From positions 1 through 64,000 of the forward strand of contig VZTJ01000306.1 of the NCBI GenBank assembly GCA_013397795.1: 64,000 bases of DNA, in the 5' to 3' direction. The translations under genes were made by a program, and so were the position numbers. This document shows, in pieces, positions 28,101 through 36,995 of this stretch. Under the pieces are notes generated by a model. The model did not search any database. It saw only the letters and a list, made by a program, of their open reading frames with translations, and was not told the origin of the DNA. This stretch comes from Orthonyx spaldingii. Its lineage: Eukaryota; Chordata; Aves; Passeriformes; Orthonychidae. Positions within the stretch are counted from its first letter, which is position 1; each line of letters starts with the position of its first letter.

Positions 28101-31100
28101 GGGTTTTTTCTCCTCACTTGCCACTGCAAAAAAATTAGAAAATGAGAAAAACCCATAGTGTCCCAAGAGGAAGGGCTTAGACCTGCATCTTTATCGTCCA
28201 CCCCTGAATTTCCAGGACAATAAGGTGTCTCAGAGCTGCCAAAGGGAAAACCTAGGGCCAGAAAATAAAGGATGGGTGATGAACCACAGGCATTTAGATG
28301 TTTGCTCGTTCACCAATGAGGACCATAAATGCAGTTTTCTCCTAGGGAGTGGGTAGGAAGGTGAGGAAGGAACAAATTGCATTCTACATTATGGCAGTGT
28401 CTCAGGCCCACAAAGAAGAGGCAAGATGGAAAGATCTCAGCTGAAAACTTAGATCTATTTTTAAAACACTTTCAGGCTGCAGGCAGGGAATACAATAAAT
28501 TGATTTGTTCCCAAAGTCAACGCATGCATCTAAATGCAAAATATGGTGACGTCACATCTGGTTCTCGTTGTAGGGATTTCCACTAAATCCAAAAGTCCCC
28601 TTTTCAAAAATAAGAGAAAAAAAATAAAAAGAATGAGGGGTCAACTGGCATTCACAGATCTCTGAGCACTTAAAAACATATCCATTAAACATCTTGTTTT
28701 AAGACCAAGTCCAAACTCTTACTCTGCTCACACATCAAACTCCAGAGATCATTCCCTACATCCAAAAATGCATATAGAGACACAAAAATGTAAGATCAAC
28801 ACAATGACAACAGAATTCTTCTTTGGTTCCTACATTCTGAATCAACATGGGATCACTTCCACCTTAAACATGCACACACGAAAAGCTTGGCTCTCCCTTT
28901 TGCCAGCAAACAAAATACACCAAATCTGGCTCCTGCCTTTTACTTTCTTTTCATCTTCCAGACCTTGTTCCTCTACAGGCTCATTTTCTTCCCCTCTCCT
29001 CTCAATCACATCCCCTTGGGTCCTCTGCTTCTCCCTATCTCCTCTGTTCTCTTTGTCCTCCCCACTTAAATGATTTCTGTGCTCCCTCACCGTTTTCCAA
29101 CAGAATCACCCAGGAAGCAGAAAGCATTGTCACATTCCCTGGCACCACTCTGGGTCCATGCCAGCTCAAGTGGAGCCCACAGCATTTTCCAGCAAGCAAA
29201 GGCTCATGTCCAGCTTGCACACCCCTGTGTGTTAGCAGGCACCCCCGGAGAGCCCCGGTCTGCAGCTGTGCCACGGCACACGGGGACCTCAGCGACCCCA
29301 AGGCGTGGCAGGGCCAGGTCTCCTGGCAAAGCACAGCTACTCCTCTCCTGTGTCCTCCTCTTTGGTGCCTGCTGCCCCCTCAGGCTTCGCCTCTGGGAAC
29401 TCACCTTCTCTCAGCACTAGAGCAGAGCAGGGAGACCCCGACTGCACCAAAGCACCCAGAGCTGACGGAAAGAATGGCCCGGGCTGGGGTCCCAGGAACC
29501 CTTCCCAGGGCTGTGAGCATCCGCAGGTGAAGCATAAAGTGTAACAGGGTTGAAGAACTGGGTTATTTTTACCAGAGTGTGTTGTCCTCTGCTTATGGCC
29601 ATTCCAAGAAGTTACTGTAGGGGCTTTCAGGTGGAGCAGGACCGGGGGAAACGATACAGGCTGGAGAGGGCCTTTTACGAGCCCAAGGCTCTCCATGTTC
29701 TCTGCCTGTGCCAAAGTCCAACTCCTCTGCAGAGCCACCACAGAGCTGGGATTTGAGCTTCAGTGCTAACCCTGCCCCTTCAGCCAGGCAGAAGAATCCA
29801 AGAGTCAAAACCTGCACCCTGGTACAAGCACTCCACACCCCACAACACACTGCATGTCCCTTCAGCTACTCAGCACACCAGATCAGCTCTGAATCACCCT
29901 CTCACCACAAGCCCAGCTACTTGTTCCCAAGATGTAATTGCTCCTGCACCAATCTTTGCATATCCAATACTGCAGCCTCATCACTGTGCTCTCCTGTGCG
30001 TGATGCTTTCCTATTTAGCATTGATTTTGTTTCCATTCCCCATTAATTGCAGGAGAATCCGTTTCTGAGCACATATCAGCCTCTTAAATATGCTGCTCCA
30101 CATTTAAAAACCACTCTCACACATCTTGAACAGCTCTATTTTTATTGCTTCAGTATTAATTACCATCCTGTTCTACCTGAATTCAAAAGAGTACGTGGAC
30201 AAGATTGTGGTTTAAACACGAGAAAATTTATTTAATGCAGCACCAAGACATGAACCTTCCAGAGCTGACGCAGAATAACAGCACATACTCACAGGAGTGG
30301 AAAAAATTACCCGAGTGTCTCAGTGCCCATGTACCACAGTCTGAGCATCATATGATGCACTGAACAGGCTTCTCCTGTGCCACAAGTTCTGGACACACTG
30401 AAGCTGTGTCCACTAACAGGTCTGCTCCACAAAGCCCAGCCCAGCTGACCAGGAGGCCACCAAAACACCAGAGAGCTCTGCTCCCTTCTTGGTTTCACTA
30501 ATGCCTCCACAGGGTCACCCCTGTGCTGCAGATTCCTGACTGAGAGGGAGTAAAAGAGGGAAGACTTTCCCAACTTCCTTTGTAATGGATTTGCAAATAC
30601 ACTAATCAAAGCCTGGTGCTGTGGTTCTTTAATGATTTGAGAAGAAATTCTGAAGAGTACTATGGTGACCAGGAGATCAAGTTCTGCTAAATGAAACTTT
30701 AAATGAATTTCCCCTTCAGAGCACGTAGGAGCTGTGCCTTTCATCTGCCTATATGATAACCACCTCCATGTTAAGATAAGGAAGTCTTTCAAAACAACCT
30801 CATCAGCATTTCAGCCAAGTTGAAGTGCTCCAAAGGGCTGGTCCATTTGAAGAGGAAATAGGACTGAAGATGAAAGGCATCTTTAGAGAAGGGGGCACAG
30901 CTAAACCAGTTATCAGCTTGTTATGCCAGCTTACAAAACAACTTCTGTCTTATCCATCAGACATGGTTTTTACAAAGACCAACCTTGCTATTTGAGTTAA
31001 CAGAGCTGCCCTTTTTCACCATGCCAGGAGTAGCCTGCATTCCCACCCTCAGGAGGTTTCTGCTGTCTAAGCAGCACCCTCTGAATGTCCCATTGAATTC

Positions 31101-32822
31101 ATACCAATACTCTCACACAGCTGAGCAGTCCTACTCCTTGCTTAAAGTTAGGAAATCGTGCATCTAAACTTACAGCCAGGCTGGAGTTTGAGCAGGAAAA
31201 GGCCCCAGGATTTCAACTTCATCTTCATTTGTTTGACAACAGCTGCAGTCAAAACACTTCTGACAACAATTTCTGCAAGTCCAGCGGCACAGCAAGAGAT
31301 CCGAGATCCGAGCGAGCAGACCCTGGAGCCATTGGAAACCAAAGTACAAGATTACAACCCATTAATAGCTATTGAGAAGAAACATTCAGCTGTATTTGTG
31401 TTCGTGTTTCTGCAACAGAACATTAAGAACTATATTTATTTCATCTGTACCAACAGACAAGTGCTATGCAGTTACCAGCCCAACCCCACTGATGCCATAA
31501 CAAGGCAGGAAAATAAGCATTCTCTGCAGGTATTTTCCCTTCTAGTAGCAATGTATTATTATGTAGGTTGGCAAGAGGGTGATTTACAAAGCACTATGGC
31601 TGAGCAATATGCTGGAGTGGAAACGTGTATTCCTCCACACACATCAACAATCTAATAGATCAACAAATACACAACAGAAAGAATTAAAAACAGAAGGTAA
31701 GTGAAAGCTTCAATTTAATCCAGCAAGGATCTATTTAATTAACACAGCAGTGTGAACACACTTCATCCCTGTAGATGTGTCAGTAATATTTGTACAATCC
31801 ATGCACACAGAGCATTACAGCCCAAGAAACTCACAACTAAAATGGATTAGCCAGAGCACACTATCCTCATGCTTCCCCTCTGCTACAATGATTAATTTAA
31901 TGAAGAATCTTCAATATTTGTCAGAACAACAGCTGACCCAGAAAAGTGTTTCATCTCTTATGTTTCTGTGGTGGCACTGGCAGCACCACCTGCAGCAGCG
32001 CTGTGTCAGTTCCCCATCGGAGGGGAGCAGCCTGTGCCCCGTTTCCGTGCCATCCCCACAGCCTGCCCCCCCTTCAGAGCTCTGCTTTGAGAGGAACAGA
32101 GAGCCAGACCTCAGCTCATTTCCCACCCACGCCAGCCCCAACTTCTGCCATTCATGAGATGGCTCCTTAAGCAGCACCAGGGCCGTGGGAGACACGCGGC
32201 TGCAAGGGCAGCTGCACCCAGGCTCAAACTGCTTTACAACTGTGTGTGACCTTGAAATGTTCCTGAGAAACTGAAGAAACCAAGTGTATGAGAGACTCTC
32301 CATAGCTATCTCCCCAAAATGCACGAGACATTTGCAGCATTCATGAGTGTGGACCATGTGGAGGGGTCCCCTCAGAGGAACCTGATCTGCAGAGAAGGTT
32401 CCACAGGAACACTGCTTTTTGCTACAGTAAAACACAGGGTTTTTTTCCATAAACAAAATGTGGGCACTGCAAACCAAAAAATTACCAGCCCAAAATGCAG
32501 TGCATTACTTATATCTAGGACATCAGTAAAGAGTCAGAAAATACAAGACAATCCCCTCAGGATGGAGCGAGGAGACAGAGCGGGGAGTGAATCATCAGAT
32601 TAACTCACCTCATTTATGGGTTCCAACTGTCCTTTTAGACATCCAGGATGAAGCAAAGGGGAACAAAATGAAAAAGACAAAAACAAGTTAGCAATGCTCA
32701 AACAACTTTAAATTTTCTGCCACGACATGCCCCAGCCTGGGATGAGCTTGAATTTCTGGCAAGACAGTACCTTGTAGATAGTAGAGGAAGGAGAGGTCTG
32801 ACCAGGCATCAGCTTCTGCCAT
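3968..32822 (-). CDS. SYT17: Synaptotagmin-17 (B/K protein), full gene, 8 coding exons
   Basis: Exons, in transcript order on the minus strand: 32822-32771, 32631-32609, 31322-31174, 26126-25978, 25564-24945, 15890-15770, 15102-14947, 4164-3968. Every inferred intron is GT-AG and every phase joins, giving 1467 nt, 488 residues and a TGA. Seen: eight cysteines between residues 37 and 54, a Ser-rich linker (about 76-195), C2A (about 198-325) and C2B (about 332-470). Known of the family: SYT17 is a peripheral-membrane double-C2 protein anchored through its cysteine-rich N-terminus rather than a transmembrane helix, reported at the Golgi and in trafficking, and regarded as Ca2+-independent. The sequence fits this: C2A has Asn242 and Cys302, and C2B has Gly426 and Asn428, where Ca2+-binding synaptotagmins carry Asp. 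The first two exons are less certain than the other six. Upstream and in the same orientation is ITPRIPL2. Confidence 0.96.
4402..4529 (-). mobile_element. CR1 LINE 3' fragment
   Basis: Reads AGAATCATAAAATGAT, then GGGTTGGAAGGGACCTCAAA, CAACCCCCCTGCCATGGGCA and CCAGCCTGGCCTTGAA. This is the reverse complement of the standard avian CR1 3' end, so the element lies on the minus strand with its 3' terminus at the low coordinate. It is 5'-truncated, as usual for CR1. Confidence 0.93.
13915..13934 (+). repeat. A20 homopolymer
   Basis: Twenty A in SYT17 intron 7. No retrocopy body is recognisable upstream. Confidence 0.95.
14947..15102 (-). CDS. SYT17: SYT17 coding exon 7, middle of C2B
   Basis: The acceptor is TTGCCAG|ATCCCT and the donor is CACAG|GTAACT. 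It encodes residues 372-423 plus one base of Val424, including DPFVKIQLVHGLKLTKTKKT and IDPFYNESFSFKVPQEELEN. The lysine-rich strand (KLTKTKK) corresponds to the polybasic C2B face that binds acidic lipid in related synaptotagmins (inference for this protein). Cys393-Met394 stand where the human protein has Phe-Leu. Confidence 0.97.
15103..15769 (-). other. SYT17: SYT17 intron 6 (667 bp)
   Basis: Bounded by TTCAG|GTAAAG and TTGCCAG|ATC. Nothing else recognised inside. Confidence 0.9.
15770..15890 (-). CDS. SYT17: SYT17 coding exon 6, start of C2B
   Basis: The acceptor is CCTGCAG|AATGAA and the donor is GTTCAG|GTAAAG. It encodes residues 332-371 plus one base of Asp372: NEVELGELLLSLNYLPSAGR, then LNVDIIRAKQLLQTDMSQGS. 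This is the first part of C2B, matching the mammalian protein at nearly every residue. It holds loop-1 Asp366. Confidence 0.97.
17986..18000 (+). repeat. A15 homopolymer
   Basis: Fifteen A in SYT17 intron 5, following CATTTATGTTCCATT. Confidence 0.95.
18501..18524 (+). repeat. (CAG)8 microsatellite
   Basis: Eight uninterrupted CAG units inside SYT17 intron 5; non-coding. Confidence 0.97.
23391..23470 (+). mobile_element. CR1 LINE 3' fragment
   Basis: GGGACACAGTTTAGTGGTGG is followed by GATCTTAAGGTCTTTTCCAA and ACAATTCTGTGATT. This is the CR1 3' end on the plus strand, with the ATTCTGTGATT-type terminus. About 80 bases remain. Confidence 0.88.
24876..24891 (+). repeat. (CA)8 microsatellite
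   Basis: Short CA run 54 bases past the donor of SYT17 exon 5, within intron 5. Confidence 0.95.
24945..25564 (-). CDS. SYT17: SYT17 coding exon 5, C2A domain
   Basis: The acceptor is CTTCAG|GTCTGG and the donor is TCTCAG|GTAACA. The exon is 620 nt and encodes residues 125-331. It begins SLESRRPSSPLIDIKPIEFG, runs through an acidic stretch (DSNSDDMDSLTDEE, 179-192), and then carries the whole C2A domain from LGMLHFSTQYD to HWWKALVPSSQ. At the Ca2+ site Asp294 and Asp296 (VDFDKF) remain, but SNPY places Asn242 where SDPY is canonical, and the last loop-3 Asp is Cys302. The site is therefore incomplete, as known for this family. The polybasic KRKTQNPVF strand is retained. Confidence 0.98.
25565..25977 (-). 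other. SYT17: SYT17 intron 4 (413 bp)
   Basis: Bounded by TTTCAA|GTAAGG and CTTCAG|GTCTGG. No other feature seen. Confidence 0.9.
25978..26126 (-). CDS. SYT17: SYT17 coding exon 4, Ser/Asp-rich linker
   Basis: The acceptor is TAACAG|GATAAG and the donor is TTTCAA|GTAAGG. It completes Leu75, encodes residues 76-124 and leaves one base of Ser125. It carries EDKDGDSDNAISELPP, then DRRRSSSDTSRSTYSLTRRI, which closely matches the mammalian linker (a basic, serine-rich stretch and likely phosphorylation target by inference). The reading frame stays open upstream of the chosen acceptor to about 26281. A better-looking acceptor (TTGCTTGCAG) lies near 26262, but using it would add residues with no counterpart in mammals and would not continue exon 3 smoothly, so the inner acceptor is preferred. 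Confidence 0.9.
26127..31173 (-). other. SYT17: SYT17 intron 3 (5.0 kb)
   Basis: Bounded by GGCT|GTAAGT and TAACAG|GATAAG. Mostly AT-rich with a slightly GC-richer patch near 29200-29500. No repeat family or exon recognised. Confidence 0.85.
31174..31322 (-). CDS. SYT17: SYT17 coding exon 3, cysteine-cluster exon
   Basis: The acceptor is CTCCAG|GGT and the donor is GGCT|GTAAGT; the exon starts in phase 0 and leaves two bases of Leu75. It encodes residues 26-75, including LLLCRWTCRNCCQKC and then DCSCCQ. The cysteines are at 37, 41, 44, 45, 48, 51, 53 and 54. The following EDEVEILGPFPAQTP is almost identical to mammalian B/K protein. Known of the family: this cluster is S-acylated and anchors the protein to membranes in place of a transmembrane segment. 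The protein frame has no start codon inside the exon, so simple ORF searches would miss it. Confidence 0.95.
31323..32608 (-). other. SYT17: SYT17 intron 2 (1.3 kb)
   Basis: Bounded by GAG|GTGAGT and CTCCAG|GGT. A 188-residue antisense-like open frame at 31911-32477 is not conserved protein and is treated as chance. Confidence 0.85.
32609..32631 (-). CDS. SYT17: SYT17 coding exon 2, 23-nt microexon
   Basis: Together with the G from exon 1 it encodes GQLEPINE (residues 18-25), matching the QLEPLNE of the mammalian N-terminus. The donor is GAG|GTGAGT. The acceptor AAAAG|GACAG follows a long T-rich tract, and a good branch-point word (TGCTAAC, minus strand, 32687-32693) lies about 55 bases upstream. 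A second AG four bases inside (exon start 32626) would break frame with exon 1, but could serve a different upstream exon that ends in phase 0. The intron on the 5' side is only 139 bp. Confidence 0.8.
32632..32770 (-). other. SYT17: SYT17 intron 1 (139 bp, minimal)
   Basis: GTACTG donor, branch-like TGCTAAC, then a T-rich tract of about 35 bases and an AAAAG acceptor. Short but complete. It depends on exon 1 being correct. Confidence 0.6.
32771..32822 (-). CDS. SYT17: SYT17 coding exon 1 (candidate start exon)
   Basis: ATG at 32822-32820 sits in a strong Kozak context (G at -3, G at +4), with an in-frame TAG 17 codons upstream. It opens 17 codons plus one base, reading MAEADAWSDLSFLYYLQ, and ends at a donor AAG|GTACTG. 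The leftover G joins the 23-nt exon downstream in frame, giving Gly18. The mammalian protein as I know it starts MAYIQLEP, so these 17 residues would replace the mammalian first residues. Found by phase and splice-site logic, not by homology, so the alternative is a start exon further upstream, in the CpG island or its gap. The exon's 5' boundary, with any 5'UTR splice, cannot be seen. Confidence 0.6.
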
Positions 32823-34819
32823 TTCCAGTCCTTCCCCACAAAGCTCCCTCTGCTCCTCCTTCCCCAGGAGCTAAACTCCCAAACCCATCCTGAAGCACAA
32901 AAATCCTGCTCATTGCTCCTTGCTAATGGGTATCACATGCAACCACTTATTTTGTTTTCTTTAGTAACCTGCCTCTAATTGCAGCAACTATTTGCTGCTG
33001 ACAGCGAATCGTATCCAAATTTTTCAGTGGAAAAAAGGCTTCTCTCCATATTCAGCCCATATCAAAGCAGTCCCAATGCCAACTCATTCAAGCAACATTT
33101 CTAGCAAAGGGTACAGACTGAATGCTCTCCATTACATGCACATCACGGGGCACCTTCATCCTTATCCTCAGATGTGACTTGAAGAACACAAAAGGTAGAA
33201 GTTAAAGGCTTGAGTCCCACATTCCCATTCAAAAATCTGCACTTCAGCCACCTCCCCCAAGCCACAGAGGAGATCTCCAGCAAAGGAAGGAGGCATCACA
33301 AAGCAGTTTTTTATTCACAAAGCCATCCTTGGAACATTATACTCAACCCACTTCCTTTGGAGACTCCCTAGCATTTCTGATACCTGCTGAAATGTCTTAC
33401 CTATTGCATTCCCTTGATAATGTCTAACAGTTTCCTACTTGTCCTGGCTGTTTTTGAATACCATGAATCCCTAAAAAAACCCAAACCAACACAAAACCAC
33501 AGAACAAAGCAATACCAAAAAAAACCCCACAAAAAACTCCATCCTACTCTTCCAAATGTGGAAATTGTTTTCTAGCTTTATGCTCATGATAGGACAAGAG
33601 CAGCCTTTTCTAGAGAAGCTGGGACACAGAAGTTGCCTTTAGTTCCAAGAACTCTCCCATGGACCACGTTTTGGTGCAAGCCTTCCTTTTAAACTTCTTG
33701 GAAGCCAGTGCTTGTCAAAAAGGCCACTGCTTGTTAGAAGCAGTTACGAGACTGGAAGAGCTGCAGTGCAATGAGACAAGACAGTGATTACAGACACCCA
33801 TGGGGCAACTGTTTAAGGAAATTCTAAGTGGTTACAAGGGCTTTATCATTCCTTATTAATGCAAAGTTGCAGCCAAAGCTCCAGTGGTTCAGCAAAGCTG
33901 CAAGGAGGATATTTAAGTGGCTCTAAACCAAAGCAGCTGGATCGGTGCCACACCATGGAACCGGAGCACAGGTCATGTGCAGAGAGGGCTTTTCCAGGGG
34001 CCCACAGGGCCACTCGGCAGGCTCACAGCAACAGCCCTGCTGCTCACCACCACTCACAGGGACTGAGCCCACCCCTGTGTGCCACCAGCCCGAGGGCACA
34101 CGCAGCCACCCCACGGTGCGTGACAGGGTGAGCCTGTGACCACCCACAGACCTCCACCAGGAACCGGGAGGGCAGGGATAAGAACTGGGTGTTACACTGC
34201 TGGAGAGGTAAACAAGTCAACAGAGGGCTGAGATGCGGGGGCCCATGAAAGCAAAGCAAACACGGCCACCTGTTCACCAGCTCGCTCGCACCAGGGCTGG
34301 GGAAGGGCAGGGGTTGGGGAAGGATGCGCCAGGGCTGGCGCTGGGGGATCCCCGGGAGCACAGCTGCTGCCATGTGCTCACAACCCCCGAGAAGGGCTCA
34401 GTCTCCAGGGCCGGGAGACACCACCATGCTCTGCCACGTCATCCCCGCCGGCCGAGCAGCGAACAACCCAGATGGGAGTCTCCAGCCACGAGTGAACCTT
34501 CCTCAAGGGCCAGGCTGGGGGCTGGGCTCCATCTCTACAACCTGCTGCAGGGCCCCTGCGTGGGGCTTGCCTGCTGCAAGTCAGCAGAGCCACCAATCCC
34601 AGCCAGAACCACAGCCCAGTGACAACGCACCACCGTGGCAGTACCCCGGGGCTGCTGCAGCAGGGTGGGGTCCCCACCGGTCACAGACTGTGTTTTGCCC
34701 TCGCAGTTACACCCCAGGAAAGGCTCATAAGCTCCACTGGCAGTGGACACCGCAGCCTGGGGACAGTGCGGTCCCCTCAGCCACACATCCGCCGGTGACC
34801 CCCACCATCCCTGAGCCGC
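32823..34819 (-). other. SYT17: SYT17 5' region between island and start exon
   Basis: Expected to hold 5'UTR exon and first-intron sequence. An in-frame TAG lies 17 codons above the ATG. No second coding exon with the mammalian-type MAYIQ start was found here. GC content rises from about 33950 toward the island. Confidence 0.5.
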
Positions 34820-36230
34820 CGGTGTGGGGATAACGGGGTGCTGCTGCTGAAGGCCTGCCCAGCCCCACCCCAGACCCCTCCGAGCCGGGGGCAGCCGGCA
34901 GCCCTGAGCCCCGCAGGACACCTCGGGCGGGGCCCACCCGCGGCTGCTCCAGCCCCACGCCCGGGGCAGCCCCCGGAGCATCCCCGCTCCACCCGCGGGC
35001 GCGGCAGCGGCTCAGCCCCGGGCGGGAGGGACCGCGGGGGCTCGGCTGGCGTCGGTAGCAGGGTCGGTACCGGCCCGGCTGGAGATGCCGTCCTCCGCTC
35101 GGGTTCGTCGCGAACTGGGCGGCTGCGCTCGGGGCAATGGCCGGGAAACGGGCGGCTCGGGGTCGCTCAAGGTCTGGACCAGCCCGACAAAAATTCAGCC
35201 CCACAATGTCGGGAGAGCCCATCCAGCACCGCGCAGCCGGGGCTCCCCGCGCCGGTGCCCCCGCCCGCGGACCCTGCCCGGGCTGGGCCGGCCCAGCGCA
35301 TCCCGGTCCGCCCGCGGGGCGCAGCATCCTCCTCCCTCCAACAAGTCCTTGTGCGGCACCGGGACGGGCTCGCACGTCCCCGGGGCCATCCCGCTCCCCC
35401 AGCAAAGAGAGGCCCGAGGGCTGCTCGCCCACCCCGCGGGGACCCTCTCCTGTCCCGGTGTCTCGCTGGCACCGGCTGCTGGCCCCGCTGCTGCCCCGGC
35501 CCCGCCCGGCCCCTCGCCGGGGGCGGCTGTGGCCGCCGGGAACTCCTCCCCAGAAGTTAAGCCGAAGTTGCGCACCCGCACGGAGCGCGGGGGGGNNNNN
35601 NNNNNNNNNNNNNNNNNNNNNNNNNNNNNNNNNNNNNNNNNNNNNNNNNNNNNNNNNNNNNNNNNNNNNNNNNNNNNNNNNNNNNNNNNNNNNNNNNNNN
35701 NNNNNNNNNNNNNNNNNNNNNNNNNNNNNNNNNNNNNNNNNNNNNNNNNNNNNNNNNNNNNNNNNNNNNNNNNNNNNNNNNNNNNNNNNNNNNNNNNNNN
35801 NNNNNNNNNNNNNNNNNNNNNNNNNNNNNNNNNNNNNNNNNNNNNNNNNNNNNNNNNNNNNNNNNNNNNNNNNNNNNNNNNNNNNNNNNNNNNNNNNNNC
35901 TCCGGGCGGGCAGCGGCTCCCCCCGGCCCGGCCCGGCCCGGCCCTGCCCGCGGAGCCTCCGCGGGCCCGCAACAGGTCCGCCGCAGCGCGGGCGAACACT
36001 GACCTCCAGAGGGCCCGGCGCGGAAATTCAGGGATGCCAACCCCTCCTGCCCCCGGGACGCGGCGCGGGAGGCGCCGGCGGAGGCGAGGCACGGCCGGGC
36101 GGGTGCCAGCGGTGGCCGTGGCTGAAAAAGGGATCTCACAGCGGCGCTTTCCCGCGGAGAGCTCGCTGGATGGGAAGGCGCACCTGAGTTTCAAGGCAGA
36201 CGCGGTTGTTTTGTGAGCTTGAATGAACAA
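34820..36230 (-). promoter_or_regulatory. SYT17: CpG island, probable SYT17 promoter
   Basis: Dense CpG and high GC across about 1.4 kb, interrupted by the gap. It lies about 2 kb upstream of the SYT17 start codon and upstream of no other gene start in the window. Minus-strand transcription into a 5'UTR exon, then splicing to the exon at 32822, is the simplest model. No TATA box is seen. Long open frames across it are by-products of high GC and the N run. Confidence 0.6.
35596..35899. other. Assembly gap, 304 N, inside SYT17 CpG island
   Basis: A run of N preceded by a G homopolymer (35589-35595) and followed by CCCGG-rich sequence. It probably hides the core of the island, and perhaps the SYT17 first exon or transcription start. 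Confidence 0.99.
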
Positions 36231-36894
36231 AGTCAAAACGTACAAATTCACGCCTTCCCCAGCAGAGATGAGGAGCTGGAGCGAGGAGTGAGCTTGTAAC
36301 CCACAGCGAGCTTCGTGTCCCTGCGCTGATGTGTCGGGTCCTGCCAGAGGCAGGGTGGGAGGGAACGTGGTCCAGCCGTGGGCAAATCCCACCACGTGGG
36401 TGGTTGGACCCGGAGCACTGAAGTAGCAAAACACTCTTGAGGTCAAGCTCTTGAAAGGGAAAGCACGGGGAAAGTGGAGCATTCGGCCGTTCTCCTGATC
36501 ACCAGCTGGGAAGCCTCTAATTTGGGTGCCACACAAATTGGAGGCTTCCCAGCATCCTGGTAAACAAAGGCTTCTGCCCTCGCTTTTGGAGAAAGCTCTC
36601 AGGCTGCACTTGCTGGCACCTTCCTGGCACCCTGATTCGTGCTAGACCCTGGACAGAGGCAGAGAGGCAGCAGCTGCCAGCTCAGCCCAGAGGGACGGTC
36701 AGGGCACCTCCCTGGCTCACGACAGCTCTGACTCACCACGTGTCGGTTTGCTGTGGGGAACGGTGAGAACATCTCTGCTCTGGAGAAGGGGACACTACAG
36801 CTTCAGGTGTTGGCCAGCCGAAGAACACTGGTGACTGCTGCTCCTTGTGGTAAGGAGGGAGCATCTGGGGCAGGATGTCTTTGGCAAGCTCTTG

Positions 36895-36995
36895 CATTAC
36901 TGATCCCGTTTAATGGCCCATTTAAGTTCTCATTGAATTCAATGAAAAACTGCCACTGACTTCCGTGGGAAGGGCCATACTCTGAATTAAAAAGA
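36895..36995. mobile_element. Possible ancient amniote interspersed repeat remnant
   Basis: Contains CATTGAATTCAATG and GCCACTGACTTCCGTGGGAA, resembling the CATTGAAGTCAATGG / TTGACTTCAATGGGA words of an old repeat common in reptile and bird genomes. The family cannot be named from sequence alone. Confidence 0.35.

Noticed and set aside
34725..36536. 603-codon minus-strand open frame
   Set aside because: It crosses the N gap, consists of Pro/Arg/Gly/Ala-rich translation of a CpG island, has no known domain, and conflicts with overlapping frames of the same character on the other strand.
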